Shown piece by piece: positions 37,681-46,273 of a stretch of 64,000 nucleotides of DNA. Below the pieces are notes generated by a model that worked only from the letters and a program-made list of their open reading frames with translations, searched no databases and was not told the DNA's origin. The stretch is from Rossellomorea aquimaris (GTDB lineage: Bacteria; Bacillota; Bacilli; Bacillales; Bacillaceae_B). The DNA lies in NCBI RefSeq assembly GCF_000935355.1, contig NZ_JXZC01000001.1, forward strand, positions 992,001 to 1,056,000. The letters are read 5' to 3'. Both the position numbers and the translations under genes were made by a program. Numbering within the stretch: position 1 is the first letter of the stretch; each line of letters opens with the position of its first letter.

Positions 37681-37709
37681 AAAAAGATAACCACATGGTT
37701 ACCTTTTTA
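37681..37709 (-). terminator. Terminator of ykuJ
   Basis: GATAACCA / TGGTTACC stem (one G-U pair on the RNA) with a short loop, followed on the minus strand by T6. Confidence 0.78.
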
Positions 37710-37714
37710 GTACA

Positions 37715-37960
37715 TTAATCTTGTTGAGCTTCTTGTAGAAGTTCAAAAATTTCAATCGCTGTAATGTCTATGTTATCAAAAGGAAAACTGCTTCCTTTTT
37801 CATTCATGACTTCAATTTCGAATGTATCTTGCTTTGGTAAATACTTTACCTCACAAATTTTCTTTCCATTGTATTCGAAAAATCGTTGTTGAGTTTCCCC
37901 TTGTTCACCTTGTTCTTGTAATGATTTTAATCTTTGTATAATTCCAAGAAGCTGAGACAT
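37715..37960 (-). CDS. ykuJ: YkuJ family protein (DUF1797)
   Basis: Small 81-residue cytosolic protein of unknown function. It matches B. subtilis YkuJ (begins MSQLLGIIQRLKSLQE, ends with SFPFDNIDITAIEIFELLQ). A ribosome-binding site (AGGAGAG) precedes ATG 37960. Monocistronic with its own terminator. No abbA gene is found beside it, unlike B. subtilis. Confidence 0.88.
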   Translation of the reverse strand: MSQLLGIIQRLKSLQEQGEQGETQQRFFEYNGKKICEVKYLPKQDTFEIEVMNEKGSSFPFDNIDITAIEIFELLQEAQQD

Positions 37961-38114
37961 AATTGGTCTCTCCTTTCCTGTTCTAATTCTTGGTCATAGC
38001 TTTTGCATTGTACCAGATTCTATCCTGTTAAATCTAATGTTTTGTCCTTTTTCTACATAAATTCCTTTATAATGAAAGGGTAGAAATATATTCTCCCCGG
38101 AAAGGATTGATTGG

Positions 38115-39071
38115 ATGAGTATTTATCGTATAGATTCTCGAATATCCTTAGTTGATCTAATGGATCTGTCATTACAGGAACGTACAGGAAGTTATATAAT
38201 AAACGAAGAGTCCCTTACCATTATCGAAACGTCTGCCAGTCCTTCTATACCTCATCTAAAAAAAGGTCTCTCTAAGTTAAACATTAATCTTGAAGATATT
38301 CAATACATAATTTTAACTCATATCCATCTTGATCATGCGGGAGGTGCAGGTCTTTTTCTGAAAGAATGCCCTAATGCAAAGGTCATCGTTCACCCGAAAG
38401 CCAAACGGCACCTTGTTGACCCGACACGCTTGATCAAAGGAGCAAGAGCGGTATATGGAGAAAAATTCGATGAGCTTTTTCACCCGATTGTGCCAATTCC
38501 TGAAGAGCGAGTGATTGTGATGGGGCATGAAGAAAAGCTGGAACTGAGCGAAAGCTGTACATTAACGTTTTTCGATACTCCCGGCCATGCAAATCACCAT
38601 TTTAGCATCTTTGATCCTGTTTCAAATGGGATGTTCACCGGGGACACATGCGGGATCCAGTATTCTGTTAGGTCAAAGCACTTTTACTTCCCTTCCACCT
38701 CCCCCAATCAATTTAGTCCTGAACGAATGAAGGATTCGATTCGTTTGTATAAGGAGTTACATCTGGATCGTTTGTATTTTGGGCACTACGGTGTCACTGA
38801 AGAAGTATCATTTGCATTAGGGGAAGTAGAAAAATGGCTTGACCTTTTCATGGAAAAAAGTAAGAAACAGTTCTCTTCCAAAGTAACAGTGGAAGAGAAC
38901 GTAAAAGCGATAACTTCTGTACTTTTTGAACTAACGAAAAGCAAAATGATCCAAAAAGGCGTTGAGCCGGACCACTCGATTTTCAAATTATTAAAGCTTG
39001 ATATGAATGTATCTGCAATGGGAATCGCAGATTACTTCATTAGGCAAAGCAAAGGAGAAGAAACATTATGA
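38115..39071 (+). CDS. MBL-fold metallohydrolase
   Basis: 318-residue metallo-beta-lactamase-fold hydrolase of unknown substrate. Metal motif THIHLDHAGG, then GHANHHFS, TGDTCG and a late FGHYG supply the two-metal ligands. The C-terminal ~90 residues form a helical extension. ATG 38115 follows GGAAAGGATTGA. Its last 4 nt overlap the glutaredoxin gene, so the two are co-translated and probably functionally linked. Confidence 0.85.
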   Translation: MSIYRIDSRISLVDLMDLSLQERTGSYIINEESLTIIETSASPSIPHLKKGLSKLNINLEDIQYIILTHIHLDHAGGAGLFLKECPNAKVIVHPKAKRHLVDPTRLIKGARAVYGEKFDELFHPIVPIPEERVIVMGHEEKLELSESCTLTFFDTPGHANHHFSIFDPVSNGMFTGDTCGIQYSVRSKHFYFPSTSPNQFSPERMKDSIRLYKELHLDRLYFGHYGVTEEVSFALGEVEKWLDLFMEKSKKQFSSKVTVEENVKAITSVLFELTKSKMIQKGVEPDHSIFKLLKLDMNVSAMGIADYFIRQSKGEETL

Positions 39072-39301
39072 AAATAGTCACTTTATACACTCAACCAGAA
39101 TGCCCCCCTTGTGAAGTAGTCAAAATGTTTCTGAAAGAACACAATGTTGACTACAAAGAAATTGATATCAAGCAAGATGAACAAGCAAGGAATTATCTTG
39201 TGAAAGAGCTGAAGTCATATTCCACCCCAACCATCACAGTGGACTCCGAAGTAATATCAGGCTTCAACCTCGAAGCCCTTTCTGCAGCTTTAAACAAATA
39301 A
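39068..39301 (+). CDS. Glutaredoxin-family protein
   Basis: 77-residue thioredoxin-fold protein with the redox motif CPPC (TQPECPPCEVVK) and the cis-Pro segment STPTITVDSEVISGF. Classical size for a NrdH/glutaredoxin-like electron donor. ATG overlaps the MBL stop codon (ATGA). Confidence 0.88.
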   Translation: MKIVTLYTQPECPPCEVVKMFLKEHNVDYKEIDIKQDEQARNYLVKELKSYSTPTITVDSEVISGFNLEALSAALNK

Positions 39302-39330
39302 GAATTGAGATGATTTAACAATTTATCAAC

Positions 39331-39369
39331 AAAAAAGTTGGCCAATCTCTTTTAATGGCCAACTTTTAA
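39331..39369 (+). terminator. Bidirectional terminator after the glutaredoxin gene
   Basis: AAAAGTTGGCCA / TGGCCAACTTTT stem with a 10-nt loop between convergent genes. Confidence 0.85.
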
Positions 39370-39372
39370 TAT

Positions 39373-39867
39373 TTATTGAAGTTTTTCCGGTAATTCGTAC
39401 GTTATGGATGAAACCTTCCATGTTCCTTCTTCTTCACTTACCACGACAGCTTCAACACCGGAATCCGTTGATACAGGCCCTTCTTCCTCCCCTGTCCGTT
39501 CTTCCCATACATACCAATTTCCATCTATGTATTCTACGTTAGTAGAGTCATCATACTTAAAAAATGGAATATAGTGTGGGGCAAAGTCAGATCCAAATGT
39601 AATATAACCGCCCTCTACTTCATACACATTTTCCCTGATGAAGCTAGCTGTCAGATCCTTTGTGAAATACTGTGACAACTTGTCATTGATATGTTTCTTG
39701 GATTGTGGTTTTTCACTTAATGATACTTGGGTACGAAAGGCATCTTCCACAAGAGACAATGCGTTTTCTTTAGAAAATTCAGATGCTTGGGTTTGACTGA
39801 CATGTCCACATGCCGCTGTAACGAGCCCTATAATAAGAAATAATAGCCATAATTTTTTCTTTTCCAT
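39373..39867 (-). CDS. Lipoprotein, DUF3993-like
   Basis: Exported lipoprotein, 164 residues from ATG 39867 (AAGGGAGGG upstream). Signal peptide with lipobox TAAC (Cys near residue 20). The mature part resembles the Bacillus DUF3993 family (ITFGSDFAPHYIPFF, then DGNWYVWEE). Function unknown. The longer in-frame extension to 39957 precedes the ribosome-binding site. Confidence 0.75.
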   Translation of the reverse strand: MEKKKLWLLFLIIGLVTAACGHVSQTQASEFSKENALSLVEDAFRTQVSLSEKPQSKKHINDKLSQYFTKDLTASFIRENVYEVEGGYITFGSDFAPHYIPFFKYDDSTNVEYIDGNWYVWEERTGEEEGPVSTDSGVEAVVVSEEEGTWKVSSITYELPEKLQ

Positions 39868-40038
39868 ATGCTTTCCCTCCCTTAATATGCTTGTTGAAAA
39901 TATTGTAGCAATGGAAAATTGTCGATAGGTTATCATTTGTTCGTTAAATCCTAACAAGGACTGACATATATTTTGGTTTGGTTGTAAAATTCCCCCTATT
40001 AATGACAGTCAAACACAAAAATCAATGGTACATTTACC

Positions 40039-40078
40039 CAAAAAGGGGTGCCGCATTATTACATGCGGCACCCCTTTA
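40039..40078 (-). terminator. Strong terminator after the 80-residue membrane protein gene
   Basis: AAAGGGGTGCCGCAT / ATGCGGCACCCCTTT stem with a 6-nt loop; T-run on the minus strand. Confidence 0.85.
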
Positions 40079-40079
40079 A

Positions 40080-40322
40080 TTATGATAAATAGCGAACGGA
40101 CCAATATATAATGAACAGTGTAATTAGAATGGTTGCAATTAAAATAGACAAGAAAATAGGATTCCGGATATAAGGATGTTCCTTCACAACATCCGGAATA
40201 TCTGTGTCATACTCACCCTTCAGCCTCTTCTCCTGGCCAGCCAATTTAAAGGTATACACCAAAGAATAACCGGCTATCCCTATTACAATCAGGGCAAGCA
40301 CAATCATATATATACTCATCAT
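40080..40322 (-). CDS. Small membrane protein, two helices
   Basis: 80 residues with hydrophobic helices at about 3-26 and 56-77 and a charged loop between (KRLKGEYDTDIPDVVKEHP). Start ATG 40322 (or the adjacent ATG 40319) after AAGGAGGGGC. I do not recognise it; no catalytic motif. It stands alone, ends at a strong terminator, and lies next to the tandem repeats. Confidence 0.7.
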   Translation of the reverse strand: MMSIYMIVLALIVIGIAGYSLVYTFKLAGQEKRLKGEYDTDIPDVVKEHPYIRNPIFLSILIATILITLFIIYWSVRYLS

Positions 40323-40382
40323 AGCCCCTCCTTACATAATGTCCTTAAGAATAATTTGTCCCAATAGGAAAAGGCTATACAA

Positions 40383-40508
40383 GAAAAGCGGAGGCGGCTT
40401 GTTCAGGCCCGACAAGCATAAGGCGAAGCAACCGGAAAGGCGCACTTTGCCTTTTTGGTTGCTTTGACTTATGACCTCGAGGGACTAGCCGCCGGAGCTG
40501 GACATATC
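40383..40508 (+). repeat. 126-bp structured tandem repeat, unit 1
   Basis: Unit starts GAAAAGCGGAGGCGGC and ends GGAGCTGGACATATC. It folds on itself along its whole length: GGCGGCT with AGCCGCC, GCATAAG with CTTATGA, GCAACC with GGTTGC, and AAGGC with GCCTT. A 98-codon frame crosses the repeats but has no ribosome-binding site and is not coding. Confidence 0.85.
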
Positions 40509-40634
40509 GAAAAGCGGAAGGGGCTCGCCCTGGGGCGACAAGCATAAGACGAGTAACCCGGAAAGGCGCTCTTTGCCTTTTTGGGTTACTTGGCTTATGA
40601 CCTCGAGCCCCAAGCCCCTGGAGCTGGACATAGC
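40509..40634 (+). repeat. 126-bp structured tandem repeat, unit 2
   Basis: Exactly the same length as unit 1 with about 80% identity by eye. Many differences are paired: outer arms AGGGGCT/AGCCCCT replace GGCGGCT/AGCCGCC, and inner arms GTAACCC/GGGTTAC replace the GCAACC/GGTTGC pair of unit 1. Confidence 0.85.
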
Positions 40635-40679
40635 GAAAAGCGGAGGCGGCTCGATCAGGCCCGACTAGCATAAGGCGAA
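40635..40679 (+). repeat. Truncated third repeat unit
   Basis: First ~45 bp of the unit (GAAAAGCGGAGGCGGCTCG ... CATAAGGCGAA) are present; similarity then stops. Together with units 1 and 2 it forms a 2.4-copy array between the small membrane protein gene and ykuI. Confidence 0.75.
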
Positions 40680-40703
40680 TCTGACAGAGGGATACCTGGG
40701 GAT

Positions 40704-41927
40704 TTAAAAAATCAAACCATCTTCCTCGAATAAAAATTCATATGAAAGATCCATAAATAAATATAAGCCATTGCCAAATGGAAACGAATAGGTCCGGATC
40801 GATTCTCCTGAATCAATATCGCTGTAAATGTCCGATAATAAACCTTTCTTATTGATCCTCATACGAATGATATTTTCCAGAAAGTAAGGACGCCAGCTCC
40901 AGTTCTTCCCTTTGTACCTTGGTTCGATCCTCCATTTTTGATCAACTTTTACTACGTTACTAGTCACTTGGAAGCCATTTTCATCACAAATGTACAGCCT
41001 GAAGCATTTATGTGTAAAATTCTTCCCTAACTCAAAAAGTATATCATCGAATTCAGTGCTCTGTTTTTTTATCATAAGCAGATTTTGACTGATTTCTTTG
41101 TGCAGGACATCTGCGAATTCATACCCTGCTTCAAGATGCTTCTTCTCATATCGAATATAGTCCTGGCATTTTTCCTTCAGCTTTTCTTTTAGGAGATCGG
41201 GTTTCAAAAATGAGGCTGACGGGTGCTGAAGATAAAATCCTTGATAATAACGGCCGCCGTTCAACCAGGCAAACTGCAGCTGAAAGTTGATTTCGATATT
41301 TTCAAATAAGAGGGAAGCTCCGATTTTTCTGGCAAGCACCGACAAACTGTACAATATATCTTTGTATACTTTATTACCCGCATCATTTCGAAGCTGGAAT
41401 AAATCCACCTTTAATATATCCGGTGAGAATTGCGATAGCCGATCCAACTGACCGCTATTACCGCCGACATTATCGATTGCGATTTTAATCCCATATGTTT
41501 TGTAATATAGAAGCAAATGGACCAGCTGATCGAAATCCCCTGAAAAGGTTTTTTCAGACAGCTCAATGACTGTCCGGTTCAAATTCAATCCCTTTTTTTC
41601 GTATTCCTGGAGGAGATCAAGTAAGGATTCTCCATGGTCAAGCATCAATAGCCTTGCATCACGGTTTAGAAAGATGTACCCCTCTTGTCCCTCACGTAAA
41701 AACTTGTTTAGAGCAAGCCTGGTTATTCGTTCGTCCACTTCAACTTTATATTCATCCGGTATTTCTTCATCTCCAAAAAATGGACCAAGACTCTCGATTG
41801 TTCCTTCATCGACTTCTATTCTCCCTAATACCTCGTAGCCGATGATTTTATGTTCATCCGCACTGAAAATTGGTTGAAAGTACGGAATCACTTTTTCAAT
41901 ATTGGTTAACACTTCTAATGCGTCCAT
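40704..41927 (-). CDS. ykuI: EAL-domain protein YkuI
   Basis: EAL-type c-di-GMP-binding protein: N-terminal TIM-barrel EAL domain (residues ~1-250) and C-terminal PAS-like YkuI_C domain. 407 residues from ATG 41927 (after GGGGGAG), equal to B. subtilis YkuI as I recall it. The signature reads EVL (GYEVLGRIE), a conservative variant; B. subtilis YkuI binds c-di-GMP but is reported without clear phosphodiesterase activity. It is likely a receptor rather than an enzyme. Confidence 0.92.
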   Translation of the reverse strand: MDALEVLTNIEKVIPYFQPIFSADEHKIIGYEVLGRIEVDEGTIESLGPFFGDEEIPDEYKVEVDERITRLALNKFLREGQEGYIFLNRDARLLMLDHGESLLDLLQEYEKKGLNLNRTVIELSEKTFSGDFDQLVHLLLYYKTYGIKIAIDNVGGNSGQLDRLSQFSPDILKVDLFQLRNDAGNKVYKDILYSLSVLARKIGASLLFENIEINFQLQFAWLNGGRYYQGFYLQHPSASFLKPDLLKEKLKEKCQDYIRYEKKHLEAGYEFADVLHKEISQNLLMIKKQSTEFDDILFELGKNFTHKCFRLYICDENGFQVTSNVVKVDQKWRIEPRYKGKNWSWRPYFLENIIRMRINKKGLLSDIYSDIDSGESIRTYSFPFGNGLYLFMDLSYEFLFEEDGLIF

Positions 41928-42001
41928 ACGCACTCCCCCACCATTACTCATGTTTTTTTGCATAATTATAACACAACTATACAGTGGAATTGAAAACACA
42001 T

Positions 42002-42052
42002 AAAAAAAAGCTTTCCCTGCACTGTCGTCTAGACATATAGGGGAAAGCTTTT
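42002..42052 (-). terminator. Terminator of fadH
   Basis: AAGCTTTCCC and GGGAAAGCTT pair across a ~29-nt loop; on the minus strand a T8 run follows. Confidence 0.75.
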
Positions 42053-42072
42053 AATCATTTGTTCATGCTTTT

Positions 42073-42840
42073 TTAGAATGGAAATTGATTAAGCCATTGG
42101 CCCCCATCCATTGTAATGCATTCTCCGTTTATATACGCCGCTTGATCTGACGCAATAAAATAAGCAAGGCCGGCGATTTCTTCCGGTGTCCCTAACCGTT
42201 TTAACGGGACGCTATCAATCGTTCTTTTCGCTGCCTCATCAGAAATCCAAAGTTTCTCTGCCCCACCGGTTCTTTCAATTGGTCCAGGTGCAATGGCATT
42301 TGTACGAATACCGTATTTATGGCCCCACTCGACGGCGAGCGTGCGCGTTAACGATAAAACCCCAGCTTTTGCTGCAGCTGAATGAGCCACACCTGCACCT
42401 GCATTCCAGGCGTAAGTGGCAACCATATTTATAATGGATCCCTTTTGTTTGTGCTCAATCCAATAATTCCCTACAGCATGTGAGCAAAGGAACGTTCCAT
42501 TAAGGACGATATCAATAACAGATTTCCAGCCATTAGGAGTTAGCTTTTCCGCCGGACAAATAAAATTTCCTGCTGCATTGTTTATGAGCACATCAATTTT
42601 GCCGAATTTCCCTGCAGTAAATTCAACCATGGCCTTGACGTGTTCTTGTTCCCTTACATCCATTTGAAATACTTCTATACTTCCTTTAAGAGAAGAAAAC
42701 TCTTCTTTCACCGATTGAAGCCGTTCTTCATTTCTCCCTGTTACGACGACGCTTGCGCCAGACTCTACAAAGCGCTTCGCCATATATTTCCCCATACCAT
42801 TCGAACCGCCTGTTACAATTACAACTTGTTGTTCTCCCAT
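42073..42840 (-). CDS. fadH: 2,4-dienoyl-CoA reductase, SDR type
   Basis: NADPH-dependent short-chain reductase for unsaturated fatty acid beta-oxidation. Cofactor motif TGGSNGMGK, NNAAGN, and the catalytic region with SAAAKAGVLSLTR (the usual Tyr of YxxxK is absent, as in the dienoyl-CoA reductase subfamily). C-terminal GGQWLNQFPF is typical of FadH. 255 residues from ATG 42840 (GGGGGAG upstream). A FadR-type operator overlaps its promoter, which supports the assignment. Confidence 0.93.
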   Translation of the reverse strand: MGEQQVVIVTGGSNGMGKYMAKRFVESGASVVVTGRNEERLQSVKEEFSSLKGSIEVFQMDVREQEHVKAMVEFTAGKFGKIDVLINNAAGNFICPAEKLTPNGWKSVIDIVLNGTFLCSHAVGNYWIEHKQKGSIINMVATYAWNAGAGVAHSAAAKAGVLSLTRTLAVEWGHKYGIRTNAIAPGPIERTGGAEKLWISDEAAKRTIDSVPLKRLGTPEEIAGLAYFIASDQAAYINGECITMDGGQWLNQFPF

Positions 42841-42860
42841 ATGTAACTCCCCCTCATTAA

Positions 42861-42878
42861 TGAATGAATGCTCACTCA
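42861..42878 (-). promoter_or_regulatory. FadR operator at the fadH promoter
   Basis: TGAATGAATGCTCACTCA is an inverted repeat TGAATGA-N4-TCACTCA with one deviation from the Bacillus FadR consensus. FadR represses beta-oxidation genes until long-chain acyl-CoA binds. It lies across the expected transcription start. Confidence 0.72.
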
Positions 42879-42880
42879 CA

Positions 42881-42907
42881 ATTTTATCATATAGAGATGC
42901 ATTACAA
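42881..42907 (-). promoter_or_regulatory. Extended -10 promoter of fadH
   Basis: Minus strand: TTGTAA (42907-42902), 15-bp spacer, TGATAAAAT extended -10 (hexamer 42886-42881). The spacing is short, but the TG motif compensates. Confidence 0.5.
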
Positions 42908-42920
42908 CCATTTAAACGAT

Positions 42921-42970
42921 AAAAAAAGACTGATTTTTAAGAAAATATCTTTTTCTTAAAAAATCAGCCT
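42921..42970 (-). terminator. Terminator of the 72-residue protein gene
   Basis: Long stem GGCTGATTTTTTAAGAAAA with its complement (one G-U pair and one unpaired T), then T7 on the minus strand. Confidence 0.85.
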
Positions 42971-42976
42971 GATAAA

Positions 42977-43195
42977 TCAACCATCCGGGTTGTTAACAAT
43001 GGTATCGTGTAATTGCGCCAACGCCTTAATAATGGTTTTATTTCTCTTATATCCTTTTGCTTCAATTGAAACATTATTATATGAAACAACTACCTGGCCT
43101 AAAGATCGAGGAGATTTAAAGCCATATACATATACTTTAATCGTTCCTCTATCGGTAGGGAGAAATAGGATTTCCATACGTTTTGTCTTTTTCAT
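42977..43195 (-). CDS. Small conserved-looking protein, unknown
   Basis: 72 residues from ATG 43195, which has GGAGAGGG just upstream, and a strong terminator after the stop: a self-contained small gene. Basic, with alternating hydrophobic residues suggesting a beta-rich fold (VVVSYNNVSIEAKGY) and a C-terminal helix. I do not recognise the family. Confidence 0.72.
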   Translation of the reverse strand: MKKTKRMEILFLPTDRGTIKVYVYGFKSPRSLGQVVVSYNNVSIEAKGYKRNKTIIKALAQLHDTIVNNPDG

Positions 43196-43418
43196 AATCC
43201 CTCTCCTTCATAAAGCATTCGGAACTCTGATTCACTTTGGGTGCGATCTTATCGCTTCCAGTCTATGAATCTTTTACTCTCCTCACTTTAAAATAAGTCA
43301 TAGGAACTACTCTGTCAAACATTTCATCGCATTTAGTAGACGTACGTGAAAAAGCATGAAAATAAAAACGTATCTTCAATTTAAATGACAGGTTGCCTCA
43401 AATAGTTGGACAAGAACG

Positions 43419-45512
43419 TTACATAAGAACAAATTGCTGTTCCTCGATTTCCTTTGGGCAAATCGGTTTACTAAAGAAGTACCCTTGAGCTTTTTGGCAG
43501 TTTGCCTCTTTAAGAAAGTCGACTTGTCCCTCCCTTTCTACACCTTCTGCAATCACTTCCAGTCCCAGACTATGTGCAAGGTGTATGATGGTAGTCGTTA
43601 TGGCAGAGTCCTTCTGATTCATTCCTATTTCCTTCACAAAGGATTGGTCGATCTTTAATATGTCGATTGGAAATCGCTTTAAATAATGAAGTGAAGAATA
43701 TCCGGTCCCAAAATCGTCAACAGAAATGTATACACCCAGATTTTTTAGCTTTTTCAGCATTTTCAATGTTTGTTGAGTGTCTTGCATGGCTCCCTCCGTA
43801 ATTTCAATTTCTATGCAGGAAGCGGGAATATTATACGTTGATAAATAGAAATCAATTGTATCCACCAATTGCTCCTGTAGAAATTGCTTAGGGGAAATGT
43901 TGATAGCTACACGCACTGTCCTGTACCCTTTTTTTCTCCATTTTTGCAATTGTAAGCATACTTGCTCCAATACCCATTCACCAATCTGATGAATCAAGCC
44001 CGTTTCTTCTGCCAAGGGAATAAACTGTGCCGGTGATACAAACCCAAATTTACGGTTGTTCCAGCGAATTAACGCTTCGAAGCTATCGATGGTGCCAGTC
44101 GATAAATTCACCTGTGGTTGATAATGGACATACAGCTCTCCCTTTTCAATGGCTTTTCGTAAGTGGGATTCCATAATGATATAATTAGGAAAGCTTGATT
44201 TCATATGCGTTTGGTAAAAGCGATAATGGGCTCTCCCTTTTTCTTTTACTTCAAAGAGAGCTTGAGCAGCTTTTTGAATGAGTGAATTAGAATCATATCC
44301 ATCTGCAGGATAACGACTGATTCCAATCGAAGGTGAGATGTAAAATTCCTGCTCATCAATAGTAAAAGAGTCTATGAACAGCGCTAAGATTTCCTTCGCC
44401 TTCGTTTTAGTATCTTCAACATTACTATTCTTCAATAGAAAGATGAATTCATCACCGCCTTGCCTGTACAATAGACATTCTTCGTTCGTAAGAGTTACCA
44501 AACGCTCTGTGATTTTTTTTAGAAAACGGTCGCCTCCCTTTAAACCAAGAGTATCATTTACAAATTTAAACCGATCTAAGTCCAAGTATAAAAGCGAGAG
44601 CTCTACACCTCTTTCTTCCATATTATGAATGATTAAAGGGACATGATCATCCAATGCTTTCCTGTTCCAAAGACCCGTTAATTGATCGTGAAGAGCCATA
44701 TAATGAATCATTTCATTCTGTTCATGGTGCTTGGTTATATCCTTCACGATAATATAACAACCATCACACTTTTCTTCTACAACGATGGGAATCATTTTTA
44801 ATTGAGTTATCTTCTCTTCTCCTGCTTCGTTTAGTAGTAGGCAATGTTCAATGGAGGAGGGCGTTCCTTTTAAGGTTTGAACAAGTGAACCGGTTAGGGT
44901 GTTCTCATTTTGAGAGTGAAACAAATCATAGATTCTCATGTTCACCAAGGTTTCTTTCAAATAGCCGGTTAATGAGCATCCTGCTCCGTTGGACTCTTTG
45001 ATGAACCCATGTGAATCCAGAATAAATATGGCATCCAGATTATGTTCAATAATGGACTTGTATCGTTCTTTCGCTTTTACTAATTTCTTCTTCTCTGCAA
45101 TGGACGAAGTAATATCTCTTGTTATGGAAACCACGTACTCTACTTTTCCACTTTCATTCTTTATGGGTGTGAGAATCGATTCGTTTACCACTTGGCTTCC
45201 ATTCAAATGGAAAAACGTATCCTGATAGATGATCTTCTCTCCTGATAGCACAAGTTTGGTGTATTTCTTCTGTATGTCAGTAGCCATCTCACATGAAACA
45301 ACTTCCTCCAATAATCGCCCCATATCCTCATTATGAATAGACGTGTACCTTCTAGCAGATTCATTTATGTACAGGTACCTGAAAGCAGGCCCCTCTTCAA
45401 CCTTCATAATGAAAATCATATCATGAATGTGATCTAAAATTAGTTCCTTCAAAACAGTGTCAAGCACCTCTTGATCTTGACCGATAGTATTATTAATGGT
45501 TGTCCATTTCAT
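43419..45512 (-). CDS. PAS–PAS–GGDEF–EAL c-di-GMP signalling protein
   Basis: 697 residues: two PAS domains (~25-135 and ~150-262), a GGDEF domain (~270-435) and an EAL domain (~445-690). GGDEF at 352-356 and EAL at 479-481 are both intact, so it may be bifunctional in making and degrading c-di-GMP. No RxxD inhibitory site precedes GGDEF, and the usual GHxxGD reads GLKGGD. No membrane segment or signal peptide; probably cytosolic. ATG 45512 follows GAGGATG. Confidence 0.93.
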   Translation of the reverse strand: MKWTTINNTIGQDQEVLDTVLKELILDHIHDMIFIMKVEEGPAFRYLYINESARRYTSIHNEDMGRLLEEVVSCEMATDIQKKYTKLVLSGEKIIYQDTFFHLNGSQVVNESILTPIKNESGKVEYVVSITRDITSSIAEKKKLVKAKERYKSIIEHNLDAIFILDSHGFIKESNGAGCSLTGYLKETLVNMRIYDLFHSQNENTLTGSLVQTLKGTPSSIEHCLLLNEAGEEKITQLKMIPIVVEEKCDGCYIIVKDITKHHEQNEMIHYMALHDQLTGLWNRKALDDHVPLIIHNMEERGVELSLLYLDLDRFKFVNDTLGLKGGDRFLKKITERLVTLTNEECLLYRQGGDEFIFLLKNSNVEDTKTKAKEILALFIDSFTIDEQEFYISPSIGISRYPADGYDSNSLIQKAAQALFEVKEKGRAHYRFYQTHMKSSFPNYIIMESHLRKAIEKGELYVHYQPQVNLSTGTIDSFEALIRWNNRKFGFVSPAQFIPLAEETGLIHQIGEWVLEQVCLQLQKWRKKGYRTVRVAINISPKQFLQEQLVDTIDFYLSTYNIPASCIEIEITEGAMQDTQQTLKMLKKLKNLGVYISVDDFGTGYSSLHYLKRFPIDILKIDQSFVKEIGMNQKDSAITTTIIHLAHSLGLEVIAEGVEREGQVDFLKEANCQKAQGYFFSKPICPKEIEEQQFVLM

Positions 45513-45710
45513 GGATTCTTCATCCTCTTAGGCTTCTGTCATTTTCCACATCAAGTATCCTGATTATATTTTACTAGTTAAACCAGGAATTTCCTACATT
45601 CCTGTAAGAATATTCATTATTTTCTTCACGTTTTATTACTTTAGACCCGTATGGATACTCGATTCGACTGCCCATTATATGTGAGACAGGCGCGCAGTTC
45701 GAATATGGAC

Positions 45711-45719
45711 CATACACTA
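45711..45719 (+). promoter_or_regulatory. Sporulation-sigma-like -10 (CATACACTA) before the coat-like gene
   Basis: CATACACTA fits the -10 patterns of mother-cell sigma factors E and K. No good -35 is found at the proper spacing, so this is only suggestive. Confidence 0.3.
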
Positions 45720-45750
45720 AAGTGAATAGAGAGAGGAGGTTTTTTGTTTA

Positions 45751-46038
45751 ATGTATCGACATGCATATTACCCATATGAGAGTTACCCACAGTATAGAGG
45801 AGGAGATCAACGCTTCTTCCCCTTCTTTGGATTACCGTTTTTAGCAGGTGGTTTAGCAGGATTGGCCATTAGCCCGTTCCTTTTCAACAGACCTTGCTAC
45901 GGTCCCGCTTGCTATCCACCTTATCCACCATACGGAGGGTATCCTTATCCTGCTTACCAACAACCCTATGGAGGAAATAATTTTCAATCTTCACCATACA
46001 ACTTTACAGAGAATATAAATATATACCCCCAAAGATAA
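45751..46038 (+). CDS. Tyr/Pro/Gly-rich spore-coat-like small protein
   Basis: 95 residues rich in Tyr, Pro and Gly (PPYPPYGGYPYPAYQQPYGG) with a short Gly/Leu/Ala-rich central segment and two Cys. Composition is typical of Bacillus spore-coat or outer-layer proteins, not diagnostic of one family. AGGAGG lies 11 nt upstream of ATG 45751. Likely expressed in the mother cell late in sporulation (inference). Confidence 0.7.
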   Translation: MYRHAYYPYESYPQYRGGDQRFFPFFGLPFLAGGLAGLAISPFLFNRPCYGPACYPPYPPYGGYPYPAYQQPYGGNNFQSSPYNFTENINIYPQR

Positions 46039-46039
46039 T

Positions 46040-46092
46040 CAAAAGGCTCACCTGAAAATGTATGGGTTACATTCTTTAGGTTGAGCCTTCTG
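46040..46092 (+). terminator. Hairpin after the coat-like gene
   Basis: AAGGCTCA (46043-46050) pairs with TGAGCCTT (46082-46089) across a 31-nt loop that can fold further. No strong T-run, so it is a weak terminator at best. Confidence 0.35.
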
Positions 46093-46273
46093 ATATTTAC
46101 TCTCAACAACGCCGGCCCGGTTACCCCTTTCCCCGCATAAATTAATGTTATATTTAGAAAGAACCCCGTCTAAAATATACTTATCTTTCAACAAGAAACT
46201 CCCCACCGTACCTTTCCAATACCAGAAAAAGGAGGTATAATGGAGATTAATACATTGGAAAGGAGCCAATAAC

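Noticed and set aside
40375..40671. 98-codon open frame across the tandem repeats
   Set aside because: It consists of the 126-bp hairpin repeats read through, has no ribosome-binding site, and its frame is a by-product of a unit length divisible by three.
40383..40679. CRISPR array
   Set aside because: The units are 126 bp, self-complementary throughout, contiguous and without unique spacers; no cas gene is present.
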